NCBI RefSeq assembly: GCF_028453695.1
Contig: NC_135773.1
Span: forward strand, 22,059,782-22,123,781
From: Augochlora pura
Taxonomy: Eukaryota; Arthropoda; Insecta; Hymenoptera; Halictidae
Reading direction: 5' to 3'
DNA: 64,000 nt
Shown here: positions 57,635 through 64,000 of the stretch, piece after piece
How positions within the stretch are numbered: position 1 is the first letter of the stretch
How the letters are laid out: the number at the start of each line of letters is the position of its first letter
Position numbers and translations under genes: made by a program
The notes under the pieces: model-generated
What the model saw: the letters and a program-made list of their open reading frames with translations, nothing else
The model's database searches: none
Told to the model about the DNA's origin: nothing

Positions 57635-57835
57635 TAAATACGATTACTGTGAAATAATGTAAAATACGATTATTGTGAAATATTGTAAAATACGATTATT
57701 GTGAAATAATGTAAAATACGATTATTGTCAAATATTGTAAAATACGATTATTGTGAAATGTTGTAAAATACGATTATTGTGAAATACTGTAAAATACAAC
57801 TGCTGTAAAATATTTTAAAATACAACAGCTTCTTC
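57635..57835. repeat. 26-bp minisatellite AAATACGATTATTGTGAAAT
   Basis: About seven units with an exact 26-base spacing between AAATACGATTATTGTG starts. Confidence 0.95.
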
Positions 57836-58379
57836 ATTTACCAAAATCGTGTCTTCGTCAATTTTAAAATCAATTTTCATATTCACAGTGAAACATTTTA
57901 AAATTGTTCAGGCAGCTTTGAAATCTCATGCTCGCAAAAGTCCTGTTTTCTTTATTCGCAAAATAGCGAATCGAGTGCTTTGTATTAATTTTCTGAACGA
58001 CCAAATCGTTTCCATCTGAGACGATGCTTATGTTTTAAGAACATTTTTCACAGGCTGAGGAAGGAAGGTGGTTGCTTGCAACTCCTACTGCGAATTGACT
58101 TTGCCGACTTCAATCGACTGAAAACGCCTTCCCCCGAAGCGGTGATTCGAATTTACGAAATAGGGGCAGAGTCTTGGGAAGTCATATCGGGTGAATACGA
58201 TGCTTGATTAAACCATTTCGTTATAACAACGAGGCAGAAACGAAAACGGATTCTAGCGTTATCAAGGTCTAGAAGTACGAGCGAATAGAGACGCGTAAAG
58301 GATTATTAGAATACGCTTTGTTCTGTTAGAGATATTGGTGAGAGCAAAGAGATTAATATCGCTCGTTGAGTTTTTATAA
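57836..58379. other. Noncoding spacer
   Basis: Unique; nothing recognised. Confidence 0.5.
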
Positions 58380-58655
58380 TATACTATTATAATAGATTTG
58401 TAATATATTAATATATTATGTATTTTAATATTGTAGAAATATATTACTTCTTATAATATTATAGAAATATATTATATTATAGATATATAATATTATAGAA
58501 ATATATTATATTATAGATATATAATATTATAGAAATATATTATAGATATATAATATTATAGAAATATATTACATACTATAATACTATAAAAATATATTAT
58601 AATATTATAGAAATATATTACATACTATAATATTATAAAAATATAATGTAATACA
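58380..58655. repeat. AT-rich minisatellite, AATATTATAGAAATATATTA type
   Basis: ATTATAGAAATATATTA alternates with TAGATATATAAT over about 270 bases. Confidence 0.9.
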
Positions 58656-58672
58656 CATTTTCTAAATATTTA

Positions 58673-58840
58673 TAACGTAGCATCATCGTGGAACAAAATA
58701 CAGTGACAGTCCACTAATAACGAGGATTGTTGACCTATTCTCATGTGATACTCATAAATCCAAGTTTCATCACCAGTTACGACGCGTATCATGATCGCGA
58801 AGTTAGCGGATATAGCGGCAAGAAATCTCGTTAAAAGTGC
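58673..58840 (-). pseudogene. Mariner transposase catalytic-region fragment
   Basis: Minus-strand codons read RVVTGDETWIYEYHMR, then GQQSSLL and ILFHDDA. This matches the mariner pattern (V)TGDETW-Y-Y and QSSxW around the first catalytic Asp; HDDA recalls the second catalytic block (HHDNA). The spacing between them is far too short, so there are deletions. The frame ends at 58670 and no termini were found: a fossil, not functional. Confidence 0.55.
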
Positions 58841-60004
58841 AAAAATCGAGACAAGTTCGCCGCTCGACGACTTTTTCCGTCGCGGCGTGCCCGAGGACGG
58901 CTGACATAAACAGCTGCTTGGAAACACAATGGTTGATGGATCGTGTTCGAACTGCATACACGGATGGCTACTTGCACGCATACGGAAAATTATTTCAACG
59001 CACGCACCGCGCGCGGAAGAGAGAGTAAGAAATACCGAGCACACTGTTTTCGCATAATGTGAATCGAAAGGAAAGGGATAGGAAAAGAAAGAATTGTTTT
59101 CGCGAGGTAGCAGACGGAGCGCGGGATGCGTGGACGCGGAATCGACTCGGCTGCCGAGTGTTTTCGCGCGTGTGCACGCAACGAGGGGGTGGGTTAACGC
59201 GAGGAAAACGGAGGGAAACAGAGAGAGAGAGGGGGGGGGGGGGGGGGGACGGGCGGATAGGCTGCAACGAACGCGTGCATGCAACCTAGCCGAGCCGAAA
59301 TCGATTAACGCAAAATTAGGACGAAAAGTCAAGTCCTCGCCGGATGAAATGTCGCACCCAGGCGCCCCCCCCTCCCCCTCCCCCTCCCCGCCTCCCTCTG
59401 TGTGAATCGCGCGCGCGAGAACGATTTTCCGCGAGCAAAGTATGGCACGAGTGAATCCGGGTCACGTTCTCGTGGAGATCTCGCGCTAAGATTTGCCTTG
59501 GGTAATCGAGCGTTCGCGTCCAATCGGATCTCAAAGGGAGCAAATTTTCTGAGGAGCAGCGCGAGAGGAACCGCGGCGCCTCTCTGTTTTATTGTAAACG
59601 CCTGTGTGCCGGTACAGTGACGGAACTGAAAGTATTCGTGTCGCGTTTAAAACCGCGATGAACGTTTCGAGAAAATGGACCGATTGAACTCGACTAAAAA
59701 CGGAGTCGAAGTTTTTAATAATGTTACAGGGATTAGTTTATTGCGCAATGACTTAATTATTCGTTTCTAATTTTGCTATTGTTTGAGGTGACAAATTAAA
59801 GGTGAGTAGGTAGGATTTTTTTATTTTTTAGCGTTTCTAGTAATAGAAAAATTAAAGGGTTGGTTATTTTATAGTAAATTAGTTTTATTGCTATTTATCG
59901 AGATAGAATTGTAGTATCACCGTCTAGAGAATTTTAGAAAATTTAATTGCCTATTAAAGAATCTATTACAATAAAAATTTGGATTTATAGGAAATCTCTT
60001 ATAA
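58841..60004. other. GC-rich then AT-rich noncoding
   Basis: A GA tract running into an 18-base G run (59220-59249) and a CCCCCTCC-rich run (59367-59396). Overlapping frames are artefacts. Confidence 0.55.
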
Positions 60005-60305
60005 TTAAAACTTCTACTTAAAATTAAAAATTGTATTTAAAATTAAATCTTCTACTTAAAATTAAGTCTTCTATTTAATATTAAATTTTCTATTTTAAAT
60101 TAAATCTTCTATTTAAAATTAAAATTTCTATTTCAAATTAAGGCTTCTCTTTAAAATTAAATTTTCTATTTTAAATTAAATCTTCTATTTCAAATTAAAA
60201 TTTTTATTTCAAATTAAGGCTTCTCTTTAAAATTAAATCTATTTTAAATTAAAATTTCTATTTAAAAAGAAGTCTTCTATTTAAAATTAAAACTTCTATT
60301 TACGA
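60005..60305. repeat. About 20-bp repeat, TCTTCTATTTAAAATTAAA
   Basis: About 15 units of CTTCTATTTAAAATTAAA with variants (TCTCTTTAAAATT, TTCTATTTCAAATT). Confidence 0.9.
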
Positions 60306-60844
60306 CAACTAGGTAAAATCACCTCGTCACCATTTCATTTCAAAACGTTCCCTTTTATTTTCAAATAGAAGGCTTCAACAATGCGCCCTGCAACGTCTCC
60401 GATTAAGACAAGAACCGATTATATTTTGGAAAAAGCCTCCCATGGCGGCAGAACGGCGGCGAAAGATTATTGGTTCACCGTGTACATTGAGATCGTACGA
60501 AATGGCAGGCCGACGTCAACGTTTATATTCGCGTTGTTCGCGAAAGCGAGGCGATTACTTTTGCAGGCCGCGCGCGCGAGAGAGCCGCTATATTCAGCTG
60601 TCGTTTGTCCATTGATAGCGCGGCGAGTCCCCCGGCCGCGTCGAACGAAATGGTACGTTTCTCAGCGAGGGGATAACGCCGCTCGATGAAACTTTCACAA
60701 CGCGTGTTAATGTCGTCTTTGCCCGTGGTTTTCGCGTCGAGTTCTCAAACAGGCGAAACGAACCCGATGCGTGTCACTGGGTCAGCCAACGGCAATACAC
60801 CGCGCGCCGGTGCTCGCGCGGTCTGTAGTCGAGTCGATTCCGCG

Positions 60845-60888
<44 letters not shown>

Positions 60889-61549
60889 CTCTCTGCAAAA
60901 CGAGCGATCCGAGTGCGTTCCGCGAGAGCGAACAAAAAAATATGAGATCGCGTCGTCGTCGCCGCAGCAGGGAAAATTTAAGGCGCCATCCGGCAACGAT
61001 TCCGCGTTGGTCGTTGCTCGTCGCTCGTCGCTCGTAGAGGGAGGAACGCGCCCGGGAAGAGGGTGAAACTTTATGCACGGCCGCGCCGGGGTCTGGACAA
61101 TGGCCTGGAATCCGCGATAAGGGTAGACTGAGATCCACAAAGCTGTTCTTCCGACCCCCTACCAAGCCACTCTTTTTGCCAGCGAATCCAACGAAAGTAG
61201 AAACCCGCGACGGCGTTGCGAGAACCGTGGCTCTGAATTCCCGATTACCGTGAATTTCATCTCGTTAGAAAAACCACTGTGAATTTCAATCTTACAAACT
61301 GGCGAGAGCATCGAAACTGTCCTCGTGAGAAATGATCTCGTGAAAAAGGCAATTCTTTACTGTAATCTTTTGATCGCTACAAACAGTAATTGTGAAAATA
61401 AAAGTTCGTTCAGAAATGTAAAATATTTGCACGTATCATATTTGGTACAGGCGTGCTTTAGTAATTTATCGATTAAGAAGTTAGCGACCTTAAATATAAT
61501 AAAAGCGTAGATAACAGATGTTAGTGCATATATCGTTAGCTTAAAGTCT
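60306..61549. other. GC-rich noncoding block
   Basis: (CT)n at 60848-60892; frames at 60381-60689 and 60686-61165 lack motifs. The end is AT-rich. Confidence 0.45.
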
Positions 61550-61795
61550 TTAACCCTCTTAGTACCGGCCAAAAGTGTCTATATCTGAGCGAAATGTTTA
61601 AAACTCGTTTGAGGAAGTTTGATAAAGTTTTGGGAAAGAAATTGCAAGAATTTTGAAAAGCCTGCCAAATAAGAAATTCAAAAAAGGGAGAAAGAAATAG
61701 GAAATGAAATTGTTGTTTAATAAAAATATTAAGAAAACCATGTTTCCAACAATAGCCAACAACGATATATCGTTGTTCGGTACTAAGAGGGTTAA
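61550..61795. mobile_element. TTAA element, CCCTCTTAGTACCG family (E), complete
   Basis: TTAACCCTCTTAGTACCGGC at the left and CGGTACTAAGAGGGTTAA at the right are 14-base perfect inverted termini. The 20-base palindrome AACAACGATATATCGTTGTT lies at 61758-61777. 246 bp, no ORF. Confidence 0.85.
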
Positions 61796-62402
61796 GATAC
61801 TATACATGACGAAGAGAGACGCAAAGGGATAATTATTGTTATGGAAGAAATTATTTATCTAGATTATTACCCCCAAAATCAGTCAGTTAACACAGATACG
61901 ACTTTCTCCAAATGCCTCAAATATAATCCTCAAAGTCTAAAACAATCAATCGCATCGAATAAAAATGATCATCGAATAACTAGAGTAATAGAGCCGTCTA
62001 CCATAGGGTGAACGATTGTTTGCTTCTCTTTCATAATTATATATTACACAGCTTGTAAGCTCTGCCATCGTTGTGGCACAGTCGTTACGCGATTCGAGAA
62101 AGAAAACGTTTCATCGTTTTCATTTTTAGGGGAACAGGGGGTTGCACCAGCATCGACCGACGCGACGCAGCGAATTGAAAAGGCAACGACCGCTTACCGC
62201 GCGGAAACGATCTCGCAAGTTTGACCCGTGGAACAAAGGTCCGGGGTAGCCGCGCTATCCCGTTCCTGATTTGCATGCTCGCACGCAAACCCCAGAGAGA
62301 ACCAGCCCCTGGCAGCACCTAATTCCATCGGTTCCGGCCAGCGGCCGATGAGCAAGCAGTTAACCTGCAGGAAGCGATATCGACTCGGTGGTTTCGAAGT
62401 CT
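61796..62402. other. Noncoding spacer
   Basis: AT-rich then GC-rich; nothing recognised. Confidence 0.5.
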
Positions 62403-63246
62403 TTAACCCTTCGTCCCCCGACCGTGGACGCGGGGTGGAGCGGGATGGAGCAGCGGTGCGGAGGTGTGCGAGGCGATACGGAGAGACGAAGAGGGCGACG
62501 CGCGCGATAGGTGGGCGCAGCCGACTAGCATCGAGCCCCGGCGAGTTGACAGTCGTCCACGGGCGAAAGAGCGGCGCGGAAGGGCGAGCAGGCGGTACTA
62601 ATTGTACGTCTCATCCTCTCATCCTGTCTCAGCCAGCCTGCAGCGGTCGCTGGAAAGCAACCAACTCTCGACCAGCAGCCGCCCTCATCATCCTGGAAAA
62701 TAATACACGCTAGCTGGTTGCCTCCGCTTCTTCTTTTCCCCCATCGTTCCTTTGTCTCGCGCGTCCACGTCGTGTCGGAGTTCCTCTTTACCCTCTTCGC
62801 CGCTTCCTACAACCCCCACCCCACCACACCCCACCCACAAGGACGCTCGCCAGCAACCCCTGTGTGTCTCCCGTATTTTTCTATACCGTCGTCCCCCCCC
62901 TCCCCCGTTCCTATTCCCGTTCCCATGCCTCCGTTCGCATTCTCATTCCCGTTTCCCTTTCCCTTTTCTTTTCCAGCGGCGGCAGCAGCAGCAGCACTGT
63001 GTGTCCCCTCGGCCGACGACGCCTGCCACCTTGCTTCTCGCCAGACAGATCTCTCGCACAAAGCCTCCTCGGATTTCAGATGCCTTCGCACGTGTGCTCG
63101 CCAAGACTCGTTTCCGCGCTCCTACGAGCTACTCCCCCCCCCCCCTTCCGCCGCCGTAGATATTACGGCGCGATCCGCGCCGTTAACCTCTCTAACCAGA
63201 GTCTAATTACGCGGGAGGGCCCCGCGACGCGGTTGCTGGACCTTGA
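62403..63246. other. GC-rich block; TTAA end and a strong 3' splice-site-like motif
   Basis: It starts TTAACCCTTCGTCCCCCGAC, a possible TTAA element end. A long pyrimidine tract ending TTTCTTTTCCAG (to 62976) is followed by a CGGCGGCAGCAG run, resembling a plus-strand splice acceptor. No downstream donor or recognisable protein follows. Ala- and Pro-rich frames around it are low complexity. Confidence 0.35.
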
Positions 63247-63918
63247 TTAACCCTTTCCTTACGGCGGTCCGCGCCGCCGGAGTGACGCCCCTGTACGGGT
63301 CACCGCGCCGCGAATTGTACACTTTGCTCGTCAGCAGTCTTCGATATTCGGATTAACGTTTTTCAACGCCACTTTGTGATTGACTTGTATGTACACTCTT
63401 TTAACCCTTTCGCTAGGGGCGGGTTCTCCGCCGCGGTACTTCTACTGAACGGAGCACCGCGACATCACTGCACGCTACGCAACGCCGATCGTCAGCGAGA
63501 ATGCCGCGGCGGAGAACCCATGCTGCTGAGACTGATTGCCGAGGTACATCGATTGCTAAGCAGTTTATTTATTCAGTTGGTAGCAGTAAATGATGCAAAA
63601 AACATTATCAGTATATGCCCAGAGTCAGAAACTTGCGTAAAACGGTTGGACGCAATAGATCATTGGCATCTGGCGGAGAGCCACTAAAGTGGCCCGTAGT
63701 ACCTCAGTGACATCTTGCGCAGAGCCACTATAGTGGCTCGTAGTAGCGAAAGGGATAATGCACAGTACATTTTTTTTTACCAGCGTGAGTCGGCATAGGT
63801 GGTCCCATACACATCGATTAGAGTCAACAGTTGATTATACGTCGACTTATATAGTCAACAAATAGGTTCGCGTCACGCGTTCGCCGCCTATAGGCGGCAC
63901 CCGTAATGAAAGGGTTAA
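63247..63918. mobile_element. TTAA element, CCCTTTCNTTACGG family (L), hosting a nested element
   Basis: TTAACCCTTTCCTTACGGCG at the left and CCGTAATGAAAGGGTTAA at the right are inverted termini. Subterminal palindromes are GGCGGTCCGCGCCGCC (imperfect, left) and GCCGCCTATAGGCGGC (63883-63898, right). 672 bp including the insertion at 63401-63758. Confidence 0.75.
63401..63758. mobile_element. TTAA element, CCCTTTCGCTA family (K), nested
   Basis: TTAACCCTTTCGCTAGGGGC at the left; GTAGTAGCGAAAGGGATAA at the right. Near the right end GAGCCACTAAAGTGGCC and the perfect GAGCCACTATAGTGGCTC (63722-63739) are paired palindromes. GGTTCTCCGCCGCGG near the left is answered by CCGCGGCGGAGAACC at about 63506-63520, a large inverted repeat. 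Confidence 0.7.
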
Positions 63919-64000
63919 GTCGGACGGATGTGGCGCGGATGTCGCGCGGCTAGGGCAACCTTGAACGGAGGGGACATCTAGTGTAATTCGAGATTCAGTC

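Noticed and set aside
58670..59332. 220-codon minus-strand frame as a full gene
   Set aside because: Only the C-terminal 40-55 codons resemble mariner transposase; the rest crosses GC-rich and (GA)n/poly-G sequence and has no family resemblance.
63247..63918. Rho-independent-terminator-like hairpins
   Set aside because: The palindromes are not followed by T runs and lie at transposon ends in nuclear DNA.

Overview
This is a stretch of insect nuclear DNA, most likely from a hymenopteran and plausibly a bee. The evidence is an AT-rich background broken by CpG-rich GC islands, many long (GA)n/(CT)n tracts, minisatellites, degenerate mariner/Tc1 relics, many short elements bounded by TTAA, and one insect nicotinic receptor exon. 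There are no bacterial-style operons. Two runs of exactly 100 N (14088-14187 and 28058-28157) are assembly gaps. Most long open frames here are artefacts of simple repeats or GC-rich sequence.

Only one protein-coding exon is recognised with confidence. It lies on the minus strand at 4147-4404 and encodes the signal peptide and mature N-terminus of a neuronal nicotinic acetylcholine receptor alpha subunit, ending in a consensus splice donor. The gene is read towards position 1, so 1-4146 is its first coding intron and all remaining coding exons are outside the window. A second, unrecognised candidate gene is a 91-codon minus-strand ORF at 31049-31324, with a hydrophobic N-terminal helix, good start context and an AATAAA about 70 bases past the stop. 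A tRNA-like fragment with a T-run terminator lies at about 28397-28470 on the minus strand.

The rest is intron or intergenic DNA dominated by repeats. The main signal is a dense set of roughly 30 short TTAA-flanked elements or element ends. They look like non-autonomous piggyBac-type MITEs and fall into about 15 end families, typically beginning CCCTTT, CCCCTTG, CCCTCTTAG or CACATTG after the TTAA. Many carry a short, family-specific perfect palindrome near their end, for example CACTCGAGTG, CGATATATCG, CCGCCTATAGGCGG or GACCCACCGGTGGGTC. They nest, abut by sharing one TTAA, exchange ends to form chimeras, and several contain a private minisatellite. The best clusters are 10601-11552, 29516-33388, 51996-52667 and 63247-63918.

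Other repeats are Tc1-like pieces (54-655 and 43182-43450), mariner fossils (40421-40660, 48282-48305, 49868-49960, 58673-58840), a probable gypsy-type solo LTR inside a TTAA element (32832-33102), large purine tracts (15583-16497, 23005-23455, 24935-25225, 26970-27625) and many AT-rich minisatellites.

Only the receptor exon and the small ORF support a gene product. No genes in the window can be shown to work together.
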